A stretch of 64,000 bases of DNA from Streptomyces camelliae (GCF_027625935.1 NZ_CP115300.1:1984001-2048000); one strand, 5' to 3'; positions 25,509 through 34,619 are shown, counted from the stretch's first letter. A program made the numbers and translations. Notes: a model not told the origin generated them from the letters alone.

Positions 25509-25923
25509 GGCGGCTCCTCCGGGCGGGTAACACGTCGGCGTCGACGTGGGTTTCATGGAGGTGGTGCGTGTGTGGTCGTGCGAGACCGGGACGGATGCTC
25601 GTCGAGCGGTGAGCGGTGAGCGGTGGGGTGACCGTTCCGGGGCGGGTGCGTCCGCACGCGCCCCGGAACGGCTGCCGTGAACCCCGCTCGGGTCCACGGT
25701 TCCCGGCCGGGAGCCGTCCCTCCCGGCCGGAGTCTGCGGGCGTAGCGGTCCCGGGGGGACCGGTACGCCGTCCGGTGGTCCGCCCTTACGGGGAGACCGC
25801 CCGGAATCCTCCGGTACTTCGCCTGCTTCGCTCGCGTCGTCCACGCGGGCCGGGCAGCCGAGGTGCCGGGTTTCCCGGTGAGCCGGACCGGTGCGCAGCC
25901 GGCTCGCCGGAGTGTGCGGTGGA
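25509..25923. other. 415-bp gap upstream of the purine permease
   Basis: No gene is supported here. It contains three tandem copies of GAGCGGT (25604-25624) followed by G-rich sequence. It separates the deaminase stop from the permease start, so the permease may have its own promoter. I saw no copy of the TCAACA-N3-TGTTGA box found upstream of uraD, and no convincing riboswitch fold. Confidence 0.6.
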
Positions 25924-27309
25924 TCAGGCCTGGGCGGCGATCCGGGCGAGGCGCTGGGCCTCCTCGCGGGTGGAGCGGGCGATGGCGTCCTCGTCGACGG
26001 TGACCAGGCGGCCGTCCGTCACGATCTGCTCACCGTTGACGAAGGACGCGGTGACCGGGGCCGCCGCGCCGAAGACCAGCGCGGTCACCGGGTCGGCGAT
26101 GGAGGCGTGGGCGAGGGTGTCCATCTTCCACAGCACGACGTCGGCCAGCTTGCCCGGCTCCAGCGAGCCGATCTGGTCGGCGCGGCCGAGCACCTGGGCG
26201 CCGCCGTAGGTACCGAGCCGGAGTGCCTGACGGGCGCTCAGGGCGGCCTCGCGGTGGGCGCCGAGGCGGTTGATCAGCAGGGCGTTGCGCAGCTCGGTGT
26301 GCAGCTCGCCGGACTCGTTGGAGGCGGTGCCGTCGACGCCGAGGCCGACCGGGACGCCGGCCGCCAGCATGTCCGGGACCCGCGCGATACCGGCCGCGAG
26401 GCGGGCGTTGGAGGACGGGCAGTGGGCGACACCGGTCTTCGTACGGGCGAAGGCGGCGATGTCGGAGTCGTTCATGTGGACGCAGTGCGCCATCCACACG
26501 TCCTCGCCGAGCCAGCCGGTGGACTCGAAGTAGTCGGTCGGGCCCATGCCGAACAGCTCGTGGCAGAACTTCTCCTCCTCCACGGTCTCCGAACCGTGGG
26601 TGTGCAGCCGTACGCCGAGGCGGCGAGCCAGCTCGGCACCTTCACGCAGGAGTTCGGTCGACACCGAGAACGGCGAGCAGGGCGCCACGGCCACCTGGGT
26701 CATGGCGTCGAAGGAGGCGTCGTGGTGCTGCTTGACGGTCTCCTCGGTCGCGGCGAGGGCGCCTTCCAGCGTCTCGACGGCGAAGTCCGGCGGCAGGCCG
26801 CCGTCCTTCTCGCTGCGGTCCATCGAGCCCCGGGCCAGCGTGAAGCGGACGCCCATCTCGGCGGCGGCCCGGATGATCGACCCGGACAGGTCGCCGGAGC
26901 CCTGCGGGAAGACGTAGTGGTGGTCCATGGCGGTGGTGACACCGCCGCGGGCCATCATGGCGAGGGAGCCCTGCGCGGCCGCGTACGTCATCCGCTCGTC
27001 GATGCGCGCCCAGATGGGGTAGAGCGCGACGAGCCAGTTGAACAGGTTGTGGTCGGTGGCCAGGCCCCGGGTGATCCACTGGTAGAAGTGGTGGTGGGTG
27101 TTGACCAGACCGGGCGTGGCCAGATGGCCGCTCGCGTCGATCCGGCGCACCACGTTCTGCAGGCCTTCGGGGGCCCGGCCCGCGCCGACCGCCTCGATGC
27201 GGTTGCCGGTGAGGACCAGGTACCCGGAGGCGTACTCGGTGTCGCCCGCGTCCACGGTCGCGATCGCGCAGTTCTCGATGACGATGCGCTGGTCTGCCGA
27301 TGGTGCCAT
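25924..27309 (-). CDS. 8-oxoguanine deaminase (amidohydrolase)
   Basis: This 461-residue cytosolic metal-dependent amidohydrolase has the HxH ligands in VNTHHHFYQWITRG (His72/His74), later LHTHGSE and HCVHMND, and the catalytic Asp in GLGVDGTASNE. It is of the AtzB/8-oxoguanine deaminase group, which converts 8-oxoguanine to urate. The position between two purine permeases and upstream of uricase supports this over guanine or triazine deamination. The ATG at 27309 has AAGGAA at suitable spacing. Guanine or another amino-purine remains a possible substrate. Confidence 0.85.
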   Translation of the reverse strand: MAPSADQRIVIENCAIATVDAGDTEYASGYLVLTGNRIEAVGAGRAPEGLQNVVRRIDASGHLATPGLVNTHHHFYQWITRGLATDHNLFNWLVALYPIWARIDERMTYAAAQGSLAMMARGGVTTAMDHHYVFPQGSGDLSGSIIRAAAEMGVRFTLARGSMDRSEKDGGLPPDFAVETLEGALAATEETVKQHHDASFDAMTQVAVAPCSPFSVSTELLREGAELARRLGVRLHTHGSETVEEEKFCHELFGMGPTDYFESTGWLGEDVWMAHCVHMNDSDIAAFARTKTGVAHCPSSNARLAAGIARVPDMLAAGVPVGLGVDGTASNESGELHTELRNALLINRLGAHREAALSARQALRLGTYGGAQVLGRADQIGSLEPGKLADVVLWKMDTLAHASIADPVTALVFGAAAPVTASFVNGEQIVTDGRLVTVDEDAIARSTREEAQRLARIAAQA

Positions 27310-27381
27310 CGTGCTTCCTTGTCTTTCGGTGGCGGCCCCGGGACGGGGAGGGAGTGTCCGCGGGGAGGGCACGGCAGGACC

Positions 27382-28809
27382 CTAGGAGGATTTGAGTGCC
27401 GGAGCGGCTCCGCCGCTCCGGGTGCCGAGATGATGGAAGAACAGGTTGAGCAGGACCGCGACGAGCGCGCCCGCGCTGATGCCGGAGCCGAGCACGGTCT
27501 GCGCCCACGCCGGGAAGTCGGCGTAGAACGTCGGTGCGGCCAGCGGGATGATGCCCGCGCCGAGCGCCACGGCGACCAGGATGATGTTGGAGCTGTCGTC
27601 CAGTCCCGCCTCCGACAGCGTACGGATGCCGCTGACCGCGATCGAGCCGAACAGGACGATGCCCGCGCCGCCGAGGACCGGCATGGGGACCAGGGAGACG
27701 ACCGCGCCGAGCACCGGGAAGGCGCCGAGGACCAGCAGGGCGCCGCCGGCCACGGCGACGACGTAGCGGCTGCGCACCCGGGTCAGCGAGACCACGCCCA
27801 CGTTCTGCGCGAAGGCCGAGGTGGGGAAGGAGCCGAAGACCGGGCCGAGCAGGGTGGCGATGCCGTCGGTGCGCAGGCCCCGGGTGATGGTCCTCGCGTC
27901 GGTACGGCGCTCACAGATCTCGCCGAGGGCCAGCATGCCGGCGCTGGACTCCGTCATCAGGACCAGCATCACGATGCACAGCGACAGGACGGCCGCGGGC
28001 TGGAACTCCGGCGGGCCGAAGGCGAACGGCGCGGGCAGCGCGGCGACGGGCGCGGACCTCAGGGCACTGAAGTCGGCCATGCCGAACGGGATCGCGGCCA
28101 GGGTGCCGATGAGCAGGCCGGACAGCAGGGCGATCTGCTTGACGAAGCCGCGGCAGAAGCGCTGGATCAGCAGGATGACGGCGAGGGTGAATCCGGCCAG
28201 CGCGAGGTGCCGCACGGAGCCGAAGTCGGCGGCCGTCTTGTCGCCGCCCTGCGCCCAGCTCACCGGGACCGGCATCAGCGTGACCCCGATCAGCGTGATG
28301 ACCACGCCGGTGACCAGGGGCGGGAAGAAGCGCAGCAGCCGTCCGAAGAACGGGCCGACGGCCAGGCAGAAGGCCCCGGCGACCATCACCGCGCCGTAGA
28401 TGGCGGGGAGTTGGTGGCCCTTGGCGTTGGTCTCGGCGATCGCCAGGATGGGGGCGATGCCGGCGGAGGAGGCGGCGTTGACGAAGGGCAGCCGGTTGCC
28501 GACGAAGCCTTTGACGCCGAGGGTCTGCAGGATGGTCGCGACGCCCGCGACGATCAGGCTCGCGGCGATCAGCCGGGTGCGGGCCGCGATGTCGAGTCCG
28601 CAGGCCTGGCCGATGATGAGCGGAGGAGTGACAACGCCCGCGTACATCGCCGCGATGTGCTGGAGCGCGGCGGGGACGAGCCGCGAGGGGTGGAGCTTTT
28701 CGTCCACCGGGTGCACGGATGTGACGGCGTCGGACGTGACGGCGTTCTCGGAGTGCACCGGCGGGGTGGAACACGGGGCTGTGTCGGGCCCCTTCGCAGG
28801 CAGTGCCAT
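27382..28809 (-). CDS. NCS2-family urate/xanthine permease
   Basis: This 475-residue symporter has about 14 helices. Segments are LQHIAAMYAGVVTPPLIIG, MTESSAGMLALGEI and SAFAQNVGVVSLT, closely parallel to the permease at 24141-25508. A 40-residue polar N-terminal tail is longer than in that paralogue. GGAGGG precedes the ATG at 28809. It lies 64 bases downstream of uricase, so urate or a close precursor is the most likely substrate. It is probably cotranscribed with the uraD-uraH-pucL genes. Confidence 0.9.
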   Translation of the reverse strand: MALPAKGPDTAPCSTPPVHSENAVTSDAVTSVHPVDEKLHPSRLVPAALQHIAAMYAGVVTPPLIIGQACGLDIAARTRLIAASLIVAGVATILQTLGVKGFVGNRLPFVNAASSAGIAPILAIAETNAKGHQLPAIYGAVMVAGAFCLAVGPFFGRLLRFFPPLVTGVVITLIGVTLMPVPVSWAQGGDKTAADFGSVRHLALAGFTLAVILLIQRFCRGFVKQIALLSGLLIGTLAAIPFGMADFSALRSAPVAALPAPFAFGPPEFQPAAVLSLCIVMLVLMTESSAGMLALGEICERRTDARTITRGLRTDGIATLLGPVFGSFPTSAFAQNVGVVSLTRVRSRYVVAVAGGALLVLGAFPVLGAVVSLVPMPVLGGAGIVLFGSIAVSGIRTLSEAGLDDSSNIILVAVALGAGIIPLAAPTFYADFPAWAQTVLGSGISAGALVAVLLNLFFHHLGTRSGGAAPALKSS

Positions 28810-28873
28810 TTCGTTCCCTCCGGTGTGGCGCGCCCCCGCGCCGGGTGGCGGGGTCGGGGGCGCGCGTCCCGCG

Positions 28874-29797
28874 TCAGAGGTTGGTCATGTCGACCGGGAT
28901 CTTCGGCTCGCAGCCGTCCCGGAGGATCGTCGCCTCGATCAGGCCGTAGGGCCGGTCGGCGGCGAAGTAGACCTCGTTGTCGTTCTTGAGCCCGAACGGC
29001 TCCAGGTCGACCAGGAAGTGGTGCTTGTTCGGCAGCGAGAAGCGGACCTCGTCGATCTCGCTGCGGTTGTTGATGATGCGCGCACCCATCTGGTACAGCG
29101 TCTGCTGCAGGGAGAGGGAGTAGGTCTCGGCGAAGGCCTGAAGCATGTGCTTCTTGACCTGCTCGTAGGACTTCTCCCAGTTCGGCATCTTCTGCTCGTC
29201 GTCGGTCCAGTTGAACCGCCAGCGGGCGGAGACCTGGGTGGCGAGGATGCGGTCGTACGCCTCCTGCAGGGTCGTGTACTTGTCCTTGACGTACCCCCAG
29301 AACTCGGAGTTCGTCGAGTTCATCACGACCAGGTCCTTCAGGCCGGAGACGACCTCCCACGACGAGCCGTCGTAGGTGACCTGGGTGACGCGGATCTCCT
29401 GGCCCTTGCGGACGAACGAGTGCTTGACCTCGTCCGCGCCGATGAACTTGGAGTTGGCGTCGGAGGTCTCGATCCGCTCCCAGGCGTACTCCTCGATCCG
29501 GATCCGGGCGCGGTGGATCGCCGGCTGCGAGGTGACGAAGTGGCGGGCGAGGTGGATGCCGAACTGCTCGGCGGACTCGATGCCGTGTTCCTTGGCGAAC
29601 GCGAACACCGTGTTCTTGGTGGTGTCGGTCGGCAGGACGTTGGCGTTGGAGCCGGAGTAGTGGACCTCCTCCATGTCACCGCTCAGCGCGGCGGAGACGT
29701 TGAGGTCCTTGATGTGGTGAGTGGCGCCGTCCCGCGTGATCTTGACGACTCGGTTCTCGGCTTTGCCGTACTGGTTCTGTCCAAGAATCGTGGGCAT
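28874..29797 (-). CDS. pucL: Urate oxidase (uricase)
   Basis: This 307-residue cofactor-free oxidase converts urate and O2 to 5-hydroxyisourate and H2O2. Both T-fold halves are present: GKAENRVVKI with Lys12, LPTDTTKNTVF with Thr57 of the catalytic dyad, then KHSFVRKGQEIRVTQV, DRILATQVSARWRF and the C-terminal NKHHFLVDL. Length is typical of bacterial uricase. It is nine bases from uraH upstream. The peroxide it makes matches the catalase encoded at 43841 under a shared operator motif. Confidence 0.96.
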   Translation of the reverse strand: MPTILGQNQYGKAENRVVKITRDGATHHIKDLNVSAALSGDMEEVHYSGSNANVLPTDTTKNTVFAFAKEHGIESAEQFGIHLARHFVTSQPAIHRARIRIEEYAWERIETSDANSKFIGADEVKHSFVRKGQEIRVTQVTYDGSSWEVVSGLKDLVVMNSTNSEFWGYVKDKYTTLQEAYDRILATQVSARWRFNWTDDEQKMPNWEKSYEQVKKHMLQAFAETYSLSLQQTLYQMGARIINNRSEIDEVRFSLPNKHHFLVDLEPFGLKNDNEVYFAADRPYGLIEATILRDGCEPKIPVDMTNL

Positions 29798-29805
29798 GGT
29801 GTCTG

Positions 29806-30201
29806 CTAGCTCCCTCGGTAAACGGAGTAGCCGAACGGGTTGAGCAGCAGCGGCACGTGGTAGTGCTCGCCCGGTACGACGGCGAACGTGATCGCCACCT
29901 CCGGGAAGAACACGCCGCGTCCGCTGTCCCGATTCGCGGGGGCGTCCTGCTGCGCATCGGCTTGCTTCTTCTCGAAGTACGGCTCCACCGCGAAGTCGAG
30001 CCGTACATGTGTGGTCCCCTCCGGCAGTGCCGGCAGGTCTTTGCACCGGCCGTCGGCGTCGGTCGCGGAGCCACCGAGCGTCTGCCAGTCCGCATCGCGC
30101 CCGGAGCGGGCGGAGAGCTGGACGGCGACGCCCTCGGCGGGGCGGCCCACGGAGGTGTCCAGGATGTGCGTGGACACGGAGGCGGTGGTGCTGGTGCTCA
30201 T
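29806..30201 (-). CDS. uraH: 5-Hydroxyisourate hydrolase (transthyretin-like)
   Basis: This 131-residue enzyme hydrolyses 5-hydroxyisourate to OHCU, the second step of urate breakdown. VSTHILDTSVGRPA supplies the N-terminal His, LLLNPFGYSVYRGS ends in the family tetrapeptide YRGS, and EHYHVPLLL is also conserved. An inserted segment KKQADAQQDAPANRDSGR between strands is somewhat longer than usual. It is tightly packed between uraD (four bases) and pucL. Confidence 0.95.
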   Translation of the reverse strand: MSTSTTASVSTHILDTSVGRPAEGVAVQLSARSGRDADWQTLGGSATDADGRCKDLPALPEGTTHVRLDFAVEPYFEKKQADAQQDAPANRDSGRGVFFPEVAITFAVVPGEHYHVPLLLNPFGYSVYRGS

Positions 30202-30205
30202 GGTG

Positions 30206-30715
30206 TCAGGCGTCCTCTTCGACGAGTCGGGCCAGGCGGATACGGTTGATCTTGCCCAGCTCGGCGCGGACGATCTCCCGTTCCTGCTCCGGCGCGTTCC
30301 CGATCCGCTCCTTCACGGCGTCGCGCATCTGCTCGCCGGTCCGGCCGGTGGCGCAGATGAGGAACACATGGCCGAACTTCTCCTGGTAGGCCAGGTTGAG
30401 GTCGAGCATCTCGGCCTTGAGTTCCGCCGCGGCGCCGGACATGCCGGCCTGCTCCCGCGCGGAGGTCGGGTCACCGGGCTTGGGGCGCCCGATCGGCGGG
30501 TGCCCCGCCATCGCCTCTTCCAGGTCGGCCGTGGTCAGCTCGGCCATGGCGGCGTCGCTGGCGGCGTAGAGGTCGTCGGTGGTGGCGTACGGGCGGGCGG
30601 CGGCGATCCGCCGGCCCCACTCGGCGGAGGCACACGCCTCGTGGAGGGCGGCGACGGCGTCGCGTTCCTCCAGTTCATTGAACCGGGCCAGGCCCAGGGG
30701 CGTGGAAGTCGTCAC
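30206..30715 (-). CDS. uraD: OHCU decarboxylase
   Basis: This 169-residue enzyme decarboxylates 2-oxo-4-hydroxy-4-carboxy-5-ureidoimidazoline to S-allantoin. The catalytic His72 is in GHPPIG, with AREQAGM and FLICATGRT as further conserved blocks and an all-helical composition. It is the first gene of the uraD-uraH-pucL-permease run. Its promoter region holds the TCAACA-N3-TGTTGA palindrome over a TTGACG -35 box, so repression from that site is likely. Confidence 0.94.
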   Translation of the reverse strand: MTTSTPLGLARFNELEERDAVAALHEACASAEWGRRIAAARPYATTDDLYAASDAAMAELTTADLEEAMAGHPPIGRPKPGDPTSAREQAGMSGAAAELKAEMLDLNLAYQEKFGHVFLICATGRTGEQMRDAVKERIGNAPEQEREIVRAELGKINRIRLARLVEEDA

Positions 30716-30763
30716 GGGAGCCTCCGTGGCCGGAAACGGCCTTCGTGCTTGAGCGGGCTGCCG

Positions 30764-30805
30764 ATAGTGAACGCCCCCGGAAACGCCACGTCAACACTTT
30801 GTTGA
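30764..30805 (-). promoter_or_regulatory. uraD operon promoter with 15-bp palindromic operator
   Basis: TCAACA-CTT-TGTTGA (30791-30805) is a perfect six-base-arm palindrome. Read on the minus strand, its right arm supplies the TTGACG -35 element (30789-30794). A plausible CACTAT -10 (30764-30769) lies 19 bases downstream. A nearly identical palindrome overlaps the catalase -35 at 43752-43766. Confidence 0.65.
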
Positions 30806-30891
30806 AAAATCGGCGTAACAAGTGAGGCCGCTCCCCGGGGTGGCCGGGCGCCCACCGGGGGCTGCCGACCACCGTCATGCACCTGCTGCGC

Positions 30892-30993
30892 CGTCGTGGC
30901 CGGTCGCTCCCCCAAGCTCTCAACTTCGTTCGAGCAGGGAGGTACCCCCATCGCGGCGGAGCCGCACATCCATACAGCCCCGCGCCGCCTCGG
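30892..30993 (-). repeat. Intergenic hairpin repeat, copy A
   Basis: The core, with GCTCCCCCAAGCTCTCAACT and GGGAGGTACCCCCA, is preceded by CGTGGCCGGTCG and followed by GCGGCGGAGCCGCA and CAGCCCCGCGCC. The same blocks occur inverted in copy B (48811-48920) and partly in copy C (56316-56361). CTCCC/GGGAG and CTC-AAC/GTT-GAG arms give a hairpin. Confidence 0.8.
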
Positions 30994-30997
30994 GCCG

Positions 30998-31366
30998 CTA
31001 TGCCCCCTTGTCCCGGTTGAGGTAGTTGTAGACAGTGAAGCGGCTGACGCCCAGCGCGCTCGCCACGGTCTCCACACCGTGCCGCACGGCGAACGCGCCC
31101 CGCGCCTCCAGTATCCGTACGACCTCCTGCTTGGCCTTGCGGTCCAGGTCGGCCAGCGGCCTGCCCTGCCGGCGCTCCATGGCGGCGAGGATGTGGTCGA
31201 GAGAGTCGGCGAGCTGAGGCAGGCGTACGGCGACGACGTCGGCGCCCTGCCAGGCGAGCACGACGTCCTCGGGGCCGGCCGCGTCGGGCGGGATCAGCTC
31301 CCCGCCCATGGCGTCGACCAGCGGCTTCACCGCCGTGATGAAGGGCTCGTCCCCGGCGCCGGTCAC
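30998..31366 (-). CDS. Small helix-turn-helix regulator
   Basis: This 122-residue protein has a C-terminal helix-turn-helix, VASALGVSRFTVYNYLNRDKGA, preceded by RRQGRPLADLDRKAKQEVVRILEARGAF. The N-terminal half (about 1-60, LVDAMGGELIPPDAAGPEDVVLAWQGADVVAV) may bind an effector. The GTG at 31366 overlaps the upstream TGA as GTGA. Lying just upstream of the uraD operon on the same strand, it is the best local candidate to bind the TCAACA-N3-TGTTGA boxes, but nothing in the sequence proves this. The Fis-like helical arrangement resembles regulators beside urate genes in other streptomycetes. Confidence 0.8.
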   Translation of the reverse strand: MTGAGDEPFITAVKPLVDAMGGELIPPDAAGPEDVVLAWQGADVVAVRLPQLADSLDHILAAMERRQGRPLADLDRKAKQEVVRILEARGAFAVRHGVETVASALGVSRFTVYNYLNRDKGA

Positions 31367-31614
31367 CTGTCGCTCTCCTCGATCACGTTGACCTGCAGCG
31401 ACACCCGGGTGGCACCGGCCTCCAGGGTCTTGCGCAGCAGCGCGTCCACGGCGGTGAGCACGCTGTCGGCGCTCCCTTCGGCGGTGTTGCCGAACGGGCC
31501 GACGTCCACCGCGTCCAGGTCCGCCGCCTCGATGACCTGTCGGGCCACCAGCGCGTGCGCGGGCGCCTCGTCGAGATCGAAGGGTTCGGTCGTGAACTCC
31601 ACTCGCAATCGCAT
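31363..31614 (-). CDS. Small MTH1187/YqgV-like thiamine-binding-type protein
   Basis: This 83-residue ferredoxin-like-fold protein reads EFTTEPFDLDEAPAHALVAR at the start, then VGPFGNTAEGSADSVLTAVD and ATRVSLQVNV, the pattern of the DUF77 thiamine-binding group. The ATG at 31614 is preceded by TTTGGGGGC. Its stop overlaps the GTG of the helix-turn-helix gene, so the two are coupled and this could be its ligand-sensing partner. Similarity is judged by eye and is moderate. Confidence 0.6.
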   Translation of the reverse strand: MRLRVEFTTEPFDLDEAPAHALVARQVIEAADLDAVDVGPFGNTAEGSADSVLTAVDALLRKTLEAGATRVSLQVNVIEESDR

Positions 31615-31739
31615 ACTGCCCCCAAAGCCGTCCTGACCTGCGCTTTTGTCTGGACGGACCATTGCGGGGCACCGCCCAGCAGCGACTCTAACCGACCCGG
31701 GGCTCCTGCTGCCCGCGGGACCGGGACCCATCACCTCGG

Positions 31740-34619
31740 TCACGGCAGGGGCTGTTCGGTCCAGATGACCTTGCCGTCCATGGTGTAGCGGGTTCCCCAG
31801 CGCTCGGTGAGCTGGGCGACGAGGAAGAGTCCACGGCCGCCCTCGTCCGTGCTCCGGGCGCGGCGCAGCCTGGGCGACGTGCTGCTTCCGTCGGAGACCT
31901 CGCAGATCAGCGCCCGGTCGCGAAGCAGGCGCAGGCGGACCGGACCGCTCGCGTGCCGGATGGCGTTGGTGACCAGCTCGCTGGCGATCAGTTCGGTGGT
32001 GAAGGCCAGTTCGTCCAGGCCCCAGGCGGCCAGCTGCTCGGTGACCGCCGCGCGGCAGCTGGAGACGATCGCCGGGTCGCGCGGCCACTCCCACTCGGCG
32101 ACCCGCTCCGGCGCCAGGGCGTGCGTGCGGGCGACCAGCAGGGCCACGTCGTCCTTCGGGCGGGCCGGGAGCAGCGCGTCCAGGACGGCCTCGCAGGTGT
32201 CTTCCGGCGCCCGGTCGGCGCAGGCCAGGACGGCGCGGAGCTTGTCCAGGCCGATATCGATGTCACGGACCCGGTCCTCGACCAGGCCGTCGGTGTACAG
32301 CACCAGTTGACTGCCCTCGGCCAGCTCCAGCTCGACGGTCTCGAAGGGCATGCCGCCGAGTCCGAGCGGCGGCCCCGGCGGCAGGTCGACGAACTCCGCC
32401 GTGCCGTCGGGCCCGACCACCGCGGGCTGGGGGTGTCCGGCACGGGTGAGGGTGCACCGCCGGGACACCGGGTCGTACACGGCGTACAGGCAGGTCGCGC
32501 CGGCGATTCCGGAGTCCGGGTAACTGGGCTCCATCGCCCAGCCCTCACCTCGGTCGAGGCCCCCGACCAGGTCGTCCAGCTGCGTGAGCAGTTCGTCCGG
32601 CTGCAGGTCCAGGGCGCAGAAGTTGTGCACCGCGGTGCGCAGCCGGCCCATGGTGGCCGCGGCGTGCAGCCCGTGCCCGACCACGTCGCCGACCACCAGC
32701 GCCACCCGGGCACCGGACAGCGGGATGACGTCGAACCAGTCGCCGCCCACCCCGGCCTGTGCGGGCAGGTAGCGGCAGGCGACCTCGACGGCGGTCGGCT
32801 CGGGCCGCCCCCGGGGCAGGAGGCTGCGCTGCAGGGCGAGGGCGGTGTTGTGCTCGCGCGTGTAGCGGCGGGCGTTGTCGATGCAGATCGCTGCGCGGCC
32901 GGCCAGTTCATGGGCGAGGGACAGGTCGTCGTCCTCGAAGGGGGCGGGCTTCTCGGAGCGGTAGAAGCTCGCCACGCCGAGGATCGTGCCGCGGGCCCGC
33001 AGGGGCACCGTGATCAGGGAGTGGATACCCTTCGCGATCGCCTGCCCGAACCGTGCCGGATCCTGGGCGATCCAGCCCTCGGCGTCGGCCAGGACGGGTT
33101 CGAGCACGGGCGTCCCGGTCTCCAGGCAGCGGACCTGTGGGGTGGACCGAACGTACCGTACGGGGTCGCCGACGCCGTACACGGGCAGTTCCTCACGCAC
33201 GGTGCCCGCCGCGACCCGGCGCAGCTGGGTGTCGCCGCCGAGCGGCCCCGGCTCCTCGCCGAGCAGCACGGAGTCGGGCAGATCGACGACCACGAAGTCG
33301 GCGAACCGGGGTACGGCCACCTCCACCAGTTCCTCCGCGGTGCGGGTGACGTCCAGGGTGGTGCCGATGTGCACGCTGGCGTCGTGCAGCAGTTCCAGGC
33401 GCTTGCGGGCCAGTACGGCCAGCCGGCCGACGCCGGGCTCGCCGACGAGCAGCACCCAGCCGTCGGCCGAGCCGGGGCCGCTGCCGTTCCCGTCGGTTCC
33501 GGCCCGGGTCCGGGGTTGCGGGCCGACCACGGTGGGTGCGGGCGACGCCGCTGCCGTCGGCAGGGACGGCGGTCCGGCATGTGGGGGGGCCGGGGGTGTT
33601 CCGGCCCGCCTGGTCACCGTGGAGGGCGGCGCCAGGGGGACGGTCAGGGGCGCCGACTCGGCCGGCACGGTGAGTCCGGCATGGCGCAGGCTCGGGCCGC
33701 CGATGACCCTGGCCTCGACGACCGCACCCGTCTCACCCGCCGCTCCCATGACCTGGCGACGCAGCAGCGCGACGACCCTCCCTCCGGGCAGGACCACTTC
33801 GTCGAGGGTGCGCTGAGGCGAGGCGAGGAGCTCCTCGGCCTTCTCCCGCAGTACGGCCAGGTCGATCCGGCCGAGGCTGCCGCCCTCGGGGCCGCGACCT
33901 GGGAGTACCTGGGACCGCTGCGGCCGGCCACCGGCGCCGCCCGCCTCGCCGCAGGCCCGCTGGTACGCGGCGAGCAGCGCCCGTTCCCGCTCCGTGGCCT
34001 GTTCCAGCAGCCGCGCCTCGATGTCGCGGGCAGCCTGCCGCACCAGTCGCAGCATGGCGGGGTCGCCGTCGCCACGCAGGCAGGTGAGGTCGAGGACGGC
34101 CTCGATGCGCCCGCTGAGGGGGTCGCGGACGGGTGCGCCCGCGCAGGTGAACGGCTGCAGGCAGTCGGCGAAGTGCTCACGGCCGGCGAGATAGATCGGG
34201 CCCCGCCCGGCCAGTGCCGTACCGACGCCATTGGTGCCCGCGGCCCGCTCCGAGGCGTCGAAACCGGGGGCGAAGTTGATGTTGTCGAGGCGTTCGAGCA
34301 GCTGTCGGCCACCGCCGTACCGCCCCACCATGCGGGCCTGCGCGTCGCAGAGCGCGACCACCATGTTCACGTCGGCGAGTGACGCGGTCAGGTCCTTCAG
34401 CACCGGGTCGATCGCGCGCATGAGACGGTCGTCCAACACGAGTCCAGAGGCATACGGCAGCAGCACCCGGTGCGGCTCCACCCCTTCGGACCTGGACCGC
34501 TTCCAGGACTCAAGGACCGGACTCCGTACGTCTGTTTCGACTCGTGCACCAGCCAGAAAACGGTCATGGGCATCGGCGAGTCCGCCGATGTCGTCCCAGG
34601 CGACCGACACCCCGCTCAC
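31740..34619 (-). CDS. GAF-GAF-SpoIIE phosphatase-HATPase signalling protein
   Basis: This 959-residue soluble sensor has four parts. An N-terminal GAF-like domain of the AcoR type (about 30-215, WKRSRSEGVEP, ERAAGTNGVGTAL, GAPVRDPLSGRIEAVLDLT) is followed by a Pro/Ala-rich linker (about 330-400). A second GAF (about 425-600) comes next, then a PP2C/SpoIIE phosphatase (about 625-820, GGDWFDV and VVGDVVGHGLHAAA for metal binding, YTDGLVEDR). A C-terminal GHKL kinase-like domain (about 835-955, ELVTNAIRH, DEGGRGLFL) completes it. Such proteins control partner-switching cascades of anti-sigma factors. It starts with GTG; a GTG nine bases downstream is an alternative. Confidence 0.9.
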   Translation of the reverse strand: MSGVSVAWDDIGGLADAHDRFLAGARVETDVRSPVLESWKRSRSEGVEPHRVLLPYASGLVLDDRLMRAIDPVLKDLTASLADVNMVVALCDAQARMVGRYGGGRQLLERLDNINFAPGFDASERAAGTNGVGTALAGRGPIYLAGREHFADCLQPFTCAGAPVRDPLSGRIEAVLDLTCLRGDGDPAMLRLVRQAARDIEARLLEQATERERALLAAYQRACGEAGGAGGRPQRSQVLPGRGPEGGSLGRIDLAVLREKAEELLASPQRTLDEVVLPGGRVVALLRRQVMGAAGETGAVVEARVIGGPSLRHAGLTVPAESAPLTVPLAPPSTVTRRAGTPPAPPHAGPPSLPTAAASPAPTVVGPQPRTRAGTDGNGSGPGSADGWVLLVGEPGVGRLAVLARKRLELLHDASVHIGTTLDVTRTAEELVEVAVPRFADFVVVDLPDSVLLGEEPGPLGGDTQLRRVAAGTVREELPVYGVGDPVRYVRSTPQVRCLETGTPVLEPVLADAEGWIAQDPARFGQAIAKGIHSLITVPLRARGTILGVASFYRSEKPAPFEDDDLSLAHELAGRAAICIDNARRYTREHNTALALQRSLLPRGRPEPTAVEVACRYLPAQAGVGGDWFDVIPLSGARVALVVGDVVGHGLHAAATMGRLRTAVHNFCALDLQPDELLTQLDDLVGGLDRGEGWAMEPSYPDSGIAGATCLYAVYDPVSRRCTLTRAGHPQPAVVGPDGTAEFVDLPPGPPLGLGGMPFETVELELAEGSQLVLYTDGLVEDRVRDIDIGLDKLRAVLACADRAPEDTCEAVLDALLPARPKDDVALLVARTHALAPERVAEWEWPRDPAIVSSCRAAVTEQLAAWGLDELAFTTELIASELVTNAIRHASGPVRLRLLRDRALICEVSDGSSTSPRLRRARSTDEGGRGLFLVAQLTERWGTRYTMDGKVIWTEQPLP

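Noticed and set aside
23502..25619. 705-codon + strand frame rich in Asp/Glu/Gly/Arg
   Set aside because: It is opposite to the TMEM175 and permease genes and has no domain; it is a shadow of transmembrane coding sequence.
25509..25923. Purine riboswitch upstream of the permease
   Set aside because: No conserved three-way-junction elements were visible; the gap has a start-proximal GGAGGAG and a heptamer repeat only.
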